Source: a virus
Length of the DNA stretch: 62,850 bases
Reading direction: 5' to 3' (one strand)
IMG/VR virus record: IMGVR_UViG_3300018080_000184
Span: 1 to 62,850 of that record
The notes under the pieces were generated by a model that was not told the origin of the DNA, made no database searches, and worked only from the letters and a program-made list of their open reading frames with translations. The position numbers and the translations under genes were made by a program. Shown here piece after piece: positions 40,748 to 49,727 of this stretch (positions are counted from its first letter, which is position 1; each line of letters starts with the position of its first letter).

Positions 40748-42777
40748 TTTGCTTCTAGCCACGTGTTGCCGATGCCTGGATCTGCACGCAGTGGCACGCG
40801 TAGATCCAACCCCGGGTGCTCCATGATAAACTGCTTACGCTTAGCCGCCTCCTCAACGTACTCATACGGAGCCTCGCCGACGAGCTCGTCGTGTATCTGA
40901 AGCAGCATGCGGTACTGCAACTGCCGCATGTACGGGTCAGTATGGCAAAGAATCATGGCCGTTTGAATGATATCTGCTGCCGATCCCTGAATGATGGAGT
41001 TTACTGTTTTTCGTTCGGCGTCGCGGGAGAGGCGGCAGGCGTTGCACCAACACAGGTCCCGCCCCCGCATCAGCTCCATATGCCGGTGCGACTCCTGCTC
41101 GCTCCAATCCATGATGTCTGGCAGCAGCCGTCTTCGTCCGAGATAGGTTTCCACATACTTCGTGTCCGCCGCACGGCGGATAGTGCCCTTGATGAACTGT
41201 GCGGCGCCGGGGACGCGGGCGAAGTACAGGTTGATGAGCTCTTGCGCTTCCACCTTGGCGGCGAAATCGATTTGCTTGTCAGACCAATCAGGATGCTCGT
41301 CACGGAGTTTTTCTGGGAACTCTAGCTCGATTGACAGCTTGCGAGCGGCCTTCCCGTAATTCAAGCCAAACCCGATGGTTTTTATTCGGCGCCGCAGCTT
41401 TCTTAGATATTCAGCACGTGACGAGGTGTCGTGCTTGTTTTTCTTGGCTGCTGCCACATCGTCATACGGCTCATTCCACACCAGCTCGACATTGCTTGTA
41501 TGGATGTCACGTCCCATCCAGATGTTGCGGAGCATACCCTCATCATTGCTGAAGTGCGCGAGGAGAAACATTTCAACTTGGTCGTAGTCGTTGACGATCA
41601 GTTTGTGCCCCGGCGAGGCAATGAATGCGTTGCGGATCTCAAAGCCGAAGCTGCTTGTGACCGGAACATTTTGCAAGTTTGGGTCAGAAGAGGAGAGTCG
41701 GCCGGTGTCGGCTATATGCTGATTGAGCGTGGTGTGGACACGTCCATCCGCGTCCATCCGCGTGAGCAGGCCCCGAACGTAAGTCCCCAGCAGTTTTCCG
41801 AGCTTTCGGTGCTCAAGCACAAGCTCGGCTACTTCGACGCCTTGGGCTGCGTAGTGGGTGAGTACGGACTCATCGACTGAGGGGGCGCCGCCGGCGGTTT
41901 TCTTGAGGGGTTTCAGCCCCAGCTTCTCGAACAAGTAGGCACCGACCTGGGGCGGCGACGCTGGGTTGAAGAAGTCGCCGATCTTATGGTTGAGTTTCTT
42001 TTCGATGTCTGCTTGTCGCTGGCTGATAGTCTCCTCGGCCTCAGTCAGGTACTCAACGTTGACGCGAATGCCTATTTGCTCCATGTCGTAGAGCACGCGT
42101 GTGAATGGCACCTCAAGGAACAAGAAGAGATCGTAGAGGGAGTAGCCTCGCCAAGTTTGGATAGCCTTAAGCTGTGAACGTTGCCGGTCGAATAACCGGA
42201 AGACGCCCCAAGCATCCAAGGATGCGTAGTCGATGACCCTATCGGGATTCTGCTGAAACATCTTGGTGAGGATGTGGTACAGCTCGATGGGCGGCTGACC
42301 TTTTCGTGCTCGTGGCTTTTGCGGGCGGCCGCTTTTGTTACGCGGGTAGAACGTTTCGCCGAACGTCATCATACGCTCGTTGAACTCTCGCTCGTACGCG
42401 TCCTTCAACCCGTGCGGGCGGCCGGGATCGAGAAGACGATCGGCGCTAAGTGTGCAGAATAGATCTCCAGCCAGGTGGTGGCCGGAGTTGGCGAGCATGT
42501 GGGCGTCGTATTTTATCTGCGATCCGAGCCAACTGATGCGCTTGTCTTGGAATACTTGGTCGAACTCCTCGAGCATTGGGCGCTCGAGGAAGTATCGATC
42601 GTCGCCAGTCGAGAGCGACCAGTAGACGACGACGCATCGGGAAATGTCCAGTCCGGTCGTCTCCGTGTCAATTGCTACCAGATCCGTGTGAGATATCTTC
42701 TCCTTGAGTCGCCGCACGTCTTCGGGAGTTTGCACGTGAATCGGCCTGGGGCGTGCGAGCGTCCATCCGGAGCGCAT
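40744..42777 (-). CDS. polA: Family A DNA polymerase with 3'-5' exonuclease
   Basis: 677 residues. The DEDDy proofreading domain has DTET (D37, E39), D91 and YASLD (Y184, D188). The polymerase core has motif A DYDQVE (397-402; Asp replaces the usual Ser), motif B R462-x3-K466-x3-F470-x3-Y474-G, and motif C HDE (629-631). F470 at the dNTP-selecting position predicts a preference for dNTP over ddNTP. No 5'-3' exonuclease domain is present, as in T7-type replicative enzymes. A Cys/His insert (H564, H566, C576, C578, C581) precedes the QGSAAD motif. Start at 42777 with AGGAGG. Confidence 0.9.
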   Translation of the reverse strand: MRSGWTLARPRPIHVQTPEDVRRLKEKISHTDLVAIDTETTGLDISRCVVVYWSLSTGDDRYFLERPMLEEFDQVFQDKRISWLGSQIKYDAHMLANSGHHLAGDLFCTLSADRLLDPGRPHGLKDAYEREFNERMMTFGETFYPRNKSGRPQKPRARKGQPPIELYHILTKMFQQNPDRVIDYASLDAWGVFRLFDRQRSQLKAIQTWRGYSLYDLFLFLEVPFTRVLYDMEQIGIRVNVEYLTEAEETISQRQADIEKKLNHKIGDFFNPASPPQVGAYLFEKLGLKPLKKTAGGAPSVDESVLTHYAAQGVEVAELVLEHRKLGKLLGTYVRGLLTRMDADGRVHTTLNQHIADTGRLSSSDPNLQNVPVTSSFGFEIRNAFIASPGHKLIVNDYDQVEMFLLAHFSNDEGMLRNIWMGRDIHTSNVELVWNEPYDDVAAAKKNKHDTSSRAEYLRKLRRRIKTIGFGLNYGKAARKLSIELEFPEKLRDEHPDWSDKQIDFAAKVEAQELINLYFARVPGAAQFIKGTIRRAADTKYVETYLGRRRLLPDIMDWSEQESHRHMELMRGRDLCWCNACRLSRDAERKTVNSIIQGSAADIIQTAMILCHTDPYMRQLQYRMLLQIHDELVGEAPYEYVEEAAKRKQFIMEHPGLDLRVPLRADPGIGNTWLEAK

Positions 42778-42797
42778 GAGGACCTCCTGTGAGGAAC

Positions 42798-42823
42798 GCC
42801 CGCGACCCCGAAGGGTCGCGGGC
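42798..42823 (-). terminator. Intra-operon hairpin upstream of DNA polymerase
   Basis: 11-bp perfect stem, GCCCGCGACCC (42798-42808) and GGGTCGCGGGC (42813-42822/23), with a CGAA tetraloop. It lies in the 56-nt gap between the probable SSB gene and the polymerase gene, with no T-run. It may process the mRNA or reduce polymerase expression relative to SSB. Confidence 0.5.
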
Positions 42824-42833
42824 CAGTGAACTG

Positions 42834-43880
42834 CTAGTCGCCCCAAACGTCAGAGCCAGCCACAGCCGGAATGTCTTTTTCGGCTGTCTTGCTGCCTCCC
42901 GAGTCCTCTGGTGAATTTCGGAGGCTGTAGGTGTTGCCTGCTGTGAGCTGGGCGAAGTCCAGCGGGCTCATTTTTTCCTTGATGCGAGCGTGGATGTCCC
43001 GGCGCAAGAGCTTGTAGCGGCCAACCGACAGCACTTTCCTGGTTGACTGGTCGCTGGTTGTCTCGTCCGTGGTGTACAGCTCCATGATTGTGGTCCAAAG
43101 ACCGAGCGGAGTCGGGTTCGTGCATTCGGGATTCTCACACCGCGCTTGCTCTTCGAGGTAGTCCGTCTCTTGGCAGTGTGGGCAGCGGTGGGGCTCACCG
43201 TTCAGCTCCGCGAGCTCCCGAACGCTTGCGGGATTCTCCTCCAGATCACGGATGATGCTCTGGCAGTTGTGGCAGGTGAAGGCCACAGGCTGGAGATGGT
43301 CGCCGCACGTACATGTTCGCGCGAGCGTGTTCAGCGCAAATGCCGACAGCTGGTCAGCCATCGGACCTCCAAGTGGGAGGTAAACCGCTCGACCAAATTC
43401 CTTGGGGTTGTTTTGCGCGCAGTGTGGGCACCGCTTTCCGGTGCAAGCAACATCCTTTTGGTAGGTGTGTCCTCTCTTGCTCGTTTCCTCCACCTTGTGG
43501 AAATCTTGGAGGAGCACGGCGTTGAACAGCTCGCACAGATACGCAAAGGATACGCCGGTGTGCCTGCCCTGTGCGGCTTGATCGCATAGCTCACAGGGCT
43601 CACTCCCGGTTACCAGCAGCCCATCTTTCGTTTCGGCGATACCGGCTTCGCATGTGTAGTATCGCCGATCGCTGTTGTGCCAGTGACGAAAGTACACAAA
43701 GAACGGGTACTCCACCCGTCCTGGACTACCATCATGGCCGGCGACGGGCAGGACGTACTTGCCCGGGTACAGCAACGCTGGCACTTTCGGTTCGTCGCTT
43801 TTTGGCAGTATCCAAAGTGGTCCCAGACCACCTCCGCTGCGGGGTGGTCTACGGTTAACACGTTTCAGAAGCCGACCCAT
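42834..43880 (-). CDS. Probable single-strand DNA-binding protein with multiple zinc pairs
   Basis: 348 residues. The beta-rich N-terminal half (GKYVLPVAGHDGSPGRVEYP; FVYFRHWHNSDRRYYTCEAG) is compatible with an OB-type binding domain. Cys pairs CELC, CPHC, CTCG, CHNC, CPHC and CENPEC suggest several zinc sites. The C-terminus is short and acidic (DIPAVAGSDVWGD), as in SSBs that recruit partners. Position between primase and polymerase in the operon supports an SSB role (T4 gp32-like by function). Start at the ATG overlapping the primase stop (TGATG). Confidence 0.6.
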   Translation of the reverse strand: MGRLLKRVNRRPPRSGGGLGPLWILPKSDEPKVPALLYPGKYVLPVAGHDGSPGRVEYPFFVYFRHWHNSDRRYYTCEAGIAETKDGLLVTGSEPCELCDQAAQGRHTGVSFAYLCELFNAVLLQDFHKVEETSKRGHTYQKDVACTGKRCPHCAQNNPKEFGRAVYLPLGGPMADQLSAFALNTLARTCTCGDHLQPVAFTCHNCQSIIRDLEENPASVRELAELNGEPHRCPHCQETDYLEEQARCENPECTNPTPLGLWTTIMELYTTDETTSDQSTRKVLSVGRYKLLRRDIHARIKEKMSPLDFAQLTAGNTYSLRNSPEDSGGSKTAEKDIPAVAGSDVWGD

Positions 43881-44911
43881 CACCCGGGCCTCGTTGACAC
43901 CCATTTCCAAAAACCCTTTCTGTTGTCGAGTGCGTGCTGCAACCCTGCTTTGTTGAAGTCGTCCGGCTGCTTTGCCCAGGGTTGATACTCCGCGATCGTG
44001 ACTTTTGCGGAGCGTTTGAGCGATTTGCCGATACGCTCAGTTGCAGCTATACCTGCCGCATCGTTGTCCAAAAACAGAACCAGTTCGTTCCCTCCCATGC
44101 GATCCAGGATGCTTCGCTGAATTTGAGTAAGGAATGATCCCATCAGCGCTACAGTTTGTGTCCAGCCCGCCTGAATGATCCAGAGGCAGGCTTTGTATCC
44201 TTCAGTGATAATGACGGGTTCGTCGGAGCCGTTGAGCACTTTTGGATAAACATTGTGGGCGTTCCATAAAAACTGTTTCTTGTTGAGTGTGTACTCTGGG
44301 TACACTTGATCGAACGCTTCACCATAATCGCCCGGTACCCAGCTACCATCTTCCTTTCTTCGTCCACCGGTGTACACCTTATAGCGTATTTGCTCTCCCT
44401 CTTTCACGGCCCGGCCGGAGTAGCCGGCAAGATTCCCGTACAGGTCGCGTATGGGAAACATGATGCGATCGGCGCTGCGATCATAGCCGATGCCGTAGCT
44501 CTTCAGTAGTCCGGAATCGAAATCACGCTCGAGCGCGCGCGGTTGGAAGTAGAAGATGCCAGTCAGCGCCTCATCAAGTACGGGATCGGCCAGAAAGGGA
44601 TCTCGGTTCTGAAAGCGTCTGGCCTCCTGTCGCTTTCTTGTTTGTCGGTACTGCTGCAGCTCTGCGCGGAGGGGACCGAGCTCCTGCTCGATTCTGCTCT
44701 TCGAATAATGCTGGAGCTCGAGAAAGCGCTCGATGCCTCCACGCAGGCCGCAGCCGAAGCAGATCCAATAACCAGTTTCGGAATGTATGGAGAAGCTGGG
44801 CCGCCGGTCATCGTGGAATGGGCAGCATGCGATGATGTTTCCTCCACTACTGAGCCGTGCCCGCTGGAGCATCGGCATGACCAGCGTGCCGATGGGTCCT
44901 AGCTCATGCAT
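43880..44911 (-). CDS. dnaG: DnaG-type DNA primase
   Basis: 343 residues. N-terminal CHC2 zinc finger: C30-x2-H33-x17-C51-x2-C54 (CCPFHDD ... CFGCG). Toprim catalytic motifs follow: ITEGYKACLW with the metal-binding Glu (~residue 245) and FLDNDAAG (~295). It makes RNA primers for the lagging strand. No C-terminal helicase-binding domain is obvious. The ATG at 44911 overlaps the helicase stop (TGATG); the longer frame would overlap the helicase by 67 nt. Confidence 0.85.
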   Translation of the reverse strand: MHELGPIGTLVMPMLQRARLSSGGNIIACCPFHDDRRPSFSIHSETGYWICFGCGLRGGIERFLELQHYSKSRIEQELGPLRAELQQYRQTRKRQEARRFQNRDPFLADPVLDEALTGIFYFQPRALERDFDSGLLKSYGIGYDRSADRIMFPIRDLYGNLAGYSGRAVKEGEQIRYKVYTGGRRKEDGSWVPGDYGEAFDQVYPEYTLNKKQFLWNAHNVYPKVLNGSDEPVIITEGYKACLWIIQAGWTQTVALMGSFLTQIQRSILDRMGGNELVLFLDNDAAGIAATERIGKSLKRSAKVTIAEYQPWAKQPDDFNKAGLQHALDNRKGFWKWVSTRPG

Positions 44912-46329
44912 CAGTAGTCCAACTTCAGCTTTTTGGTGAAATCGTTGGCGGTTTTCGCTTGGCGAGTTATGCCGCACATCGTTTCAACTGACGGACCGCG
45001 TGGTTGCGCTCCGTTTTGTGGCACATGTGATTTGTCGTGTGTCAACCAGCCGTCCCAGCGCCAGTGGGTGCACGGAATGACGCTTAGGGCAAAGCCTTGC
45101 GCCAGTATTTCGCGAGCGCCGGCAATTTGGACCGTCAGCGGAACGGTCCCATCTTGATTGAGCTTCCTTCCCTTCACGATACGGAAGACGAGATCCGCCT
45201 CCATGCCGACTGCGTCGGCGTAGGCGATGTCTTCTAGGTCTTCGAGAACATCTGTGTCGCCGTCTTTGTTGCCTCGCTTCTTTTGTGTAACGGCAATGAT
45301 GGGGACGCGCAGCTGCTGTGTTGCGTGCTTCAGGTCCTGAATGATTCCCGTTTGCGCGTCCCATTTTGGCGATCGTTTTCGGCTGCGGTCATCTTTCATG
45401 CGGTAGTACGAATCGACCCAGATGATGTCGGGCTCAAAGGTTTCTGCTTTGGCGATAAGGTGAGAAACGCCACCGCCTTGCGGATCGTCTTTGTCTGATG
45501 TGAAAAGGAACGAGCGGTGACGGCCGTTGCGCATGTCTTCTGACTCAAGCTCTGCAATGGCGGACAGCTCATGCTTGAGCAGCTCCTCTTCGTGCGGCTC
45601 GAGCTTCCCCTTTTTGAGTCGATTGTAATCCAGATCGCAGATGCAGCATGCAACGCGTCGGCGATACTGCTTGGGGGGCATCTCGCAGCTGTAGACCATG
45701 ACGCGAGCGTTGGCGTGCAAGTAGGTATGCGTCACGCCTTTTGTTGTGAGCCAGGATTTCATGCTCTTGGGTCGGCCGAAGATAACGACAAGATCCTCCT
45801 CCTGTATACCTTGCGTCTCCATGTTGAGCTGGTACCAGGGGAATGGTAGGCCCGTCATCAGACCGTTCTCTTTTACGAGCCTGTATTCCTCAAGCACTTC
45901 GATTGCTGAGTCGGCGAGAATCAAATCGCGGGAGGCTGGGGTCATTGTTTGGAGTGTTGCGTAGCCGGATCGGAGGCTGCTCATTGACTGGTAGGCGCTC
46001 TCGCCTTGTTCGAGATTGAGAACGATGCCTTCGCAGATTTGGACGATCTTGTTCTGCAGCGCAATTTCACGAATCTCTTCACAGAGCTCCTGTATACTTG
46101 ATTGTCCGGTAACGGGAGTGAATCCCTTGAAGCTCTTTCGCATAATGCGTTGCGAAGGGACGGATCCGTAGTGGCGCTGATCGTAGAAGTAATCCCGAAT
46201 AAATCGGAACATTTCGCGGGCCTCAGCGACCATGAACATGTCGTCGCTGATATTGGCCCGAACGACGGTGCGGAAGTCTTTCTGCCGTATCACCTCCGTG
46301 ATTAGCCGCAACTCAGCGTGGCCTGACAT
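44911..46329 (-). CDS. dnaB: DnaB-like replicative helicase
   Basis: 472 residues. The N-terminal helical domain (1-130) is like the DnaB collar. The RecA-like core has Walker A GRPKSMKS (185-192), where the usual GxGK[ST] glycine before Lys is Met190, and Walker B IIWVDSYY. Further motifs include ITVTQ-like IAVTQKKRG. It unwinds the fork and pairs with the primase encoded next. An AGGGGAC ribosome-binding site precedes the ATG; an upstream TTGACC/TAGGCT pair could be a secondary promoter. Confidence 0.8.
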   Translation of the reverse strand: MSGHAELRLITEVIRQKDFRTVVRANISDDMFMVAEAREMFRFIRDYFYDQRHYGSVPSQRIMRKSFKGFTPVTGQSSIQELCEEIREIALQNKIVQICEGIVLNLEQGESAYQSMSSLRSGYATLQTMTPASRDLILADSAIEVLEEYRLVKENGLMTGLPFPWYQLNMETQGIQEEDLVVIFGRPKSMKSWLTTKGVTHTYLHANARVMVYSCEMPPKQYRRRVACCICDLDYNRLKKGKLEPHEEELLKHELSAIAELESEDMRNGRHRSFLFTSDKDDPQGGGVSHLIAKAETFEPDIIWVDSYYRMKDDRSRKRSPKWDAQTGIIQDLKHATQQLRVPIIAVTQKKRGNKDGDTDVLEDLEDIAYADAVGMEADLVFRIVKGRKLNQDGTVPLTVQIAGAREILAQGFALSVIPCTHWRWDGWLTHDKSHVPQNGAQPRGPSVETMCGITRQAKTANDFTKKLKLDY

Positions 46330-46442
46330 TTGTCCCCTATTTTCCGGAAGTCTTTAAGCCTATCCGGAACAATCGAGTGGTCAATACACAAGATGTTGTG
46401 GTCGACTCAAGCCGCCACAACTATTCCTGACGAAATGCCTTA

Positions 46443-47585
46443 TCAAACGAGCGGTTTCAGGTACTTCTCGAGGAGCTTACCGCAGAGGCGCTCGAGCTCC
46501 AGCCGCTTGTCCAAGTCTTTCCGAAGGGCAACGCCCACCCGTGCAATCGCCTGAAGGATGCCGTAGAGGCCCCAGAGTTTCTCAAGCCCGTACGCTTTCT
46601 TTACGGCCTCGACGATGTACTTAGGCTGGCGTGCAAGCAGAGTTTCAATATATGCGCCGGGATCGTCGGGGATCTTGACGGCGAGGAGCGTGCCAATGAT
46701 TTTCGGCGAAAGTTTCAGCATTTTCTGGAGTTCTTCGCCGGCGTTTTTCAGCGACTTCATCAGCCGCTCTTTCGTGACATGAACATGACGTTGTACGAAG
46801 AGCGCTCCTGTCTTGTCTCCCAGTATCATGCCGTTTGAGCAGACACTGCGGACAAGCCAGCTGTACAGGGACAAGGCACGCGAGCCCACCTCGGAATTGC
46901 GAATGCGCACGCCGAAACGGTGTCTCCCGGCTCCAGAACCGCGGATCGTGTTGTGGAAAACGAGCATGTAGTGTGACGAGTTGAACTGGTGCGAAAACGC
47001 GTAGCCTTCGATGTCGTTTACGGCGGGTCCTAGTTGGGATCGGAGGGCGTCAAAGACAACCTCGTCCCCAATCGGGCGGTAGTGTGGGCCAACGAGTCCG
47101 GCGAGAACGCCGTCGACGTGCGGCTCGACCTTCTCGCCCGGTGCCGCACGACGCACAATGAGGCGGCGGACGTAGCTTGGGTCATTTTTCCGAGGCTTGA
47201 GGTTGTCTTGCATCGTGCGCTGCACGATTGGTTCGGTCGAAAGCTCGCAGAATTTCCTGAGATGCACACCCGTCAGTGCGCGGATCTGCTGGTGAGACCA
47301 CGACGTCAACTGCAGCGTGCCGAATTGGGGAACGTGGATGGTGTTGGCGCTCGGAAATGTGCATGCCGACAAATGGATCATGTCTGGCGTGATCGTGGAT
47401 ACATCGTCGGGAGACAGCCCCCGTATACGCACGCCTAGCGACCTCGGCTCCAGGCGAAGGTCCGCTCGCCGCTGAGCATGCTCCTGCACATCGTCAAAGC
47501 TGAGCTGGTCCCTCTCCGGAGTCGTCCAGTCCAATCGGAATGATCCCCGGGGGGATGTCGTCTCTTCTGCTGCTTGGGCCATCAT
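46443..47585 (-). CDS. DUF932-like protein of unknown function
   Basis: 380 residues with MM start after GAAGGAG. The middle (VRIRNSEVGSRALSLYSWLV then RSVCSNGMILGD, ~235-270) is the signature of a phage/plasmid family related to DUF932, whose biochemical role is not known. The C-terminal ~100 residues are helical. Present in many phage replication regions, so a DNA-metabolism or host-control role is plausible. It overlaps the upstream gene by 92 nt. Confidence 0.6.
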   Translation of the reverse strand: MMAQAAEETTSPRGSFRLDWTTPERDQLSFDDVQEHAQRRADLRLEPRSLGVRIRGLSPDDVSTITPDMIHLSACTFPSANTIHVPQFGTLQLTSWSHQQIRALTGVHLRKFCELSTEPIVQRTMQDNLKPRKNDPSYVRRLIVRRAAPGEKVEPHVDGVLAGLVGPHYRPIGDEVVFDALRSQLGPAVNDIEGYAFSHQFNSSHYMLVFHNTIRGSGAGRHRFGVRIRNSEVGSRALSLYSWLVRSVCSNGMILGDKTGALFVQRHVHVTKERLMKSLKNAGEELQKMLKLSPKIIGTLLAVKIPDDPGAYIETLLARQPKYIVEAVKKAYGLEKLWGLYGILQAIARVGVALRKDLDKRLELERLCGKLLEKYLKPLV

Positions 47586-47832
47586 TCGCTCCTTCCAGAA
47601 AATGCCTAGCGGTTGCGTGCTCCACCGCTTCGATGAGGATTTTGGCTGCCTGCCGCACCTCCTCTGGCCATTCGACGGGGGCCTCTTCCCACGTGGCCTT
47701 GGCCGAGGAGAATGTTGGCGAATCGAGCAGAACGCCTCGAGCCTTCATGCCGAAGGCGTCAGAGCCGCCGGTTTGTATTTGAATGTCGGTCACAAGAAGC
47801 GTTTGCATACGGCCAGCGGTGCCCTTAATCAT
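47494..47832 (-). CDS. Hypothetical replication-operon protein
   Basis: 112 residues from ATG at 47832, after GAGGTAGGTG. Beta-rich N-terminus (MQTLLVTDIQIQTGGSDAFG) and helical C-terminus (VRQAAKILIEAVEHATARHF). Not recognised. Both ends overlap neighbours (8 nt upstream, 92 nt downstream), an unusual density. An internal ATG at 47808 (MQTLLV) is an alternative start. Confidence 0.6.
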   Translation of the reverse strand: MIKGTAGRMQTLLVTDIQIQTGGSDAFGMKARGVLLDSPTFSSAKATWEEAPVEWPEEVRQAAKILIEAVEHATARHFLEGANDGPSSRRDDIPPGIIPIGLDDSGEGPAQL

Positions 47833-48151
47833 CACCTACCTCTGTGGCTACTGCCTCAACGATTTTGACCAGCTTTGGGTGGTAACGGTTGGCCTCCTCC
47901 TCAGCAAGCCCGCAAGCCGTAGCCAAAGCTCGCCGAATGGTGTCCGCATCCTGATTGCACGTCAGCTCGACATTGATATACGAGCCAACGACGTATCGGT
48001 TGAAGCGTATGCCCAAACGCTCAGTAAGGCCCCGAGAGATTTTGGCCTTACCGTCACCGAGCAAAACGTCGACGTCGACGGTCCTTCTTTTGGTCTCTGG
48101 CACGTCGTCGTTCCTCCAAATGGTTGTGGTGATAGTGGCTTCTGCGTTCAT
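47825..48151 (-). CDS. Hypothetical replication-operon protein
   Basis: 108 residues (MNAEATITTTIWRND). N-terminal beta strands with charged turns, then LTERLGIRFNRYVVGSYINV and a helical end (ATACGLAEEEANRYHPKLVK). It may be a small regulator or structural partner of the neighbouring proteins. ATGA overlap with the upstream gene. Confidence 0.6.
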   Translation of the reverse strand: MNAEATITTTIWRNDDVPETKRRTVDVDVLLGDGKAKISRGLTERLGIRFNRYVVGSYINVELTCNQDADTIRRALATACGLAEEEANRYHPKLVKIVEAVATEVGDD

Positions 48152-48579
48152 GACAAGTCGTATGGTCCGATTTTGTGTCTGATCTGCACCGATTCCTTGA
48201 TCTCAGTTGTGACAGTATCGCGCAACTCTGCACTGATTTCGCCGGTAGAGACTGCTGCATTGAACGCTTTTGTTTGAATTTTGAATTCGCGGGCGACAAC
48301 GCGGTCGCGCAGCTTGGGGTGCTTTTTGAGAGCTTCGTGTAGCATCGCGGCATCATAGGTTCGTCTCTGCATGACGACGACCTTCATGCCACCAGCCTCG
48401 ATTCGCGTTTCGCCGACAGTGATTTCGAGAAGACGTCTCGCATTTTCGCGTTGCCGAACGAGCTCGTGCAGCTCGTCCATGATTTCTGCATGCTCGCTCT
48501 CGAACGCGAGCAGCTCCCGCTGTGCGTCGGCGTACTCCTGGTACACGCGCGCAACACGGGCTCTAGGACTCTCGGTCAT
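48148..48579 (-). CDS. Coiled-coil protein of unknown function
   Basis: 143 residues; residues 10-50 are a coiled coil (QRELLAFESEHAEIMDELHE), followed by a beta segment with GETRIEAGGMKVVVMQRR and a helical end (LHEALKKHPKLRDRVVAREF). The layout faintly recalls phage nuclease-inhibitor or Gam-like proteins, but no firm match. GGAG precedes the ATG. Overlaps UDG gene by 17 nt. Confidence 0.55.
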   Translation of the reverse strand: MTESPRARVARVYQEYADAQRELLAFESEHAEIMDELHELVRQRENARRLLEITVGETRIEAGGMKVVVMQRRTYDAAMLHEALKKHPKLRDRVVAREFKIQTKAFNAAVSTGEISAELRDTVTTEIKESVQIRHKIGPYDLS

Positions 48580-49249
48580 TTCGCAACTCCTCCATTTTCT
48601 GCTGGGCTTCCTGATAGATTCGATCCAGCGTGTTTACCAGCTTCTTGGCCTCATGCAGGTCATGTTGAAAGAACCATCGTGGCGATCTCTTACGTTTTGA
48701 CGGCTCACGCAGCAGGTGTGCTGGATGAAACATGGGGAACACGGGGTAGCTGACGTTCTTGTAGAATCCGGGGATTGATACGGTGTACAGGTCCTTGCGT
48801 GCCTGCGTGATGGTCTCCGGGATGCCGGTCAACGCTTTGAAGGCAGTGGCGCCAAACGCGATGATGGCGATCGGGTCGATCGTGTAGATTACCTCCTCAA
48901 TGTACGAGCTGCAGGCGGTGAGCTCCGCTGCAGTTGGTTTTCGGATGACGCGTTTGCGCCCGTCGCTTCGGACGAAGGGAACGCATTTAACGACGTTGTC
49001 GATGAACAGATCCGTTCGATCAATTTCGGCGTCGAGCAAAAATTCATTGAGAATCTCTCCCGATTCGCCCACGAACGGAATGCCCTCGTCGTCTTCGGTG
49101 AACCCTGGGCCTTCGCCGAAGACAACGATATTCGCGTGATGATTCCCGACTCCCAAGACGACGTTCGTGCGAGTTTCGTGCAGCTTGCACCTTGTGCAGT
49201 TTCGCCACCTCTCCGTGAACGGGAGGGGGCGTGGAAGCTCGTTATTCAT
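48563..49249 (-). CDS. Family 4-type uracil-DNA glycosylase (Fe-S)
   Basis: 228 residues. Four cysteines fit the 4Fe-4S cluster: C18, C21 (NCTRCKL), C89 (VVKCVP) and C113 (TACSSYI). Catalytic motifs are GEGPG (45-49) with GIPFVGESG, and HPAHLL (175-180). It removes uracil from DNA, protecting or repairing the phage genome; in a phage it may also act in replication. The ATG at 49249 is preferred because GGTGGAGGGC precedes it. Overlaps the upstream gene by 8 nt. Confidence 0.85.
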   Translation of the reverse strand: MNNELPRPLPFTERWRNCTRCKLHETRTNVVLGVGNHHANIVVFGEGPGFTEDDEGIPFVGESGEILNEFLLDAEIDRTDLFIDNVVKCVPFVRSDGRKRVIRKPTAAELTACSSYIEEVIYTIDPIAIIAFGATAFKALTGIPETITQARKDLYTVSIPGFYKNVSYPVFPMFHPAHLLREPSKRKRSPRWFFQHDLHEAKKLVNTLDRIYQEAQQKMEELRNDRES

Positions 49250-49727
49250 GCCCTCCACCACGAATCTTGGAGGCGAACTCGGCAGGGTTCAGGTTGTGTT
49301 TCGTGGCCACGTTGTCGATGTCGTGCAGGACTCCGGGCCGCGCAATGGAGATTCCGGCCGCTTGTGCGAGCATCTCTTGGCGCTTTTGCCGCATCTCCTC
49401 GAGGGTGCTGCTGTAGACTTCGCAGTTGATCTCTTGGCTCTCTGGGCTCAACCACGATACGTAGTAGCCCCCACTTGGAGTGACGATGAGCTGCGGCAGA
49501 GGCTCCAGCATCGTCCAATGCAGGTTGGCGAGAGCCAGCGCCTCGACGGGCAGACCATTTGGTCCAGTTCGTAGGGTGGGGCGTACCTCCAAAACATCGC
49601 GGAGGATTATTTCCCGGCCGGCGGCGAATGGTGGTTGACCTACTTCGCTTGCCTTCCCCATGTATGTGTTCGGTCCGCAGAGGACCACAGCAAGTCCTTG
49701 TATGTCTTTCGGCATTTTCTTAGGCAT
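49242..49727 (-). CDS. Hypothetical protein between SF2 helicase and UDG
   Basis: 161 residues starting MPKKMPKDIQG with GGAGAGG upstream. Beta-rich first half (IILRDVLEVRPTLRTGPNGL; LIVTPSGGYYVSWLSPESQE) and helical second half (STLEEMRQKRQEMLAQAAGI). Unknown; conserved operon position suggests a DNA-metabolism accessory. Confidence 0.6.
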   Translation of the reverse strand: MPKKMPKDIQGLAVVLCGPNTYMGKASEVGQPPFAAGREIILRDVLEVRPTLRTGPNGLPVEALALANLHWTMLEPLPQLIVTPSGGYYVSWLSPESQEINCEVYSSTLEEMRQKRQEMLAQAAGISIARPGVLHDIDNVATKHNLNPAEFASKIRGGGHE

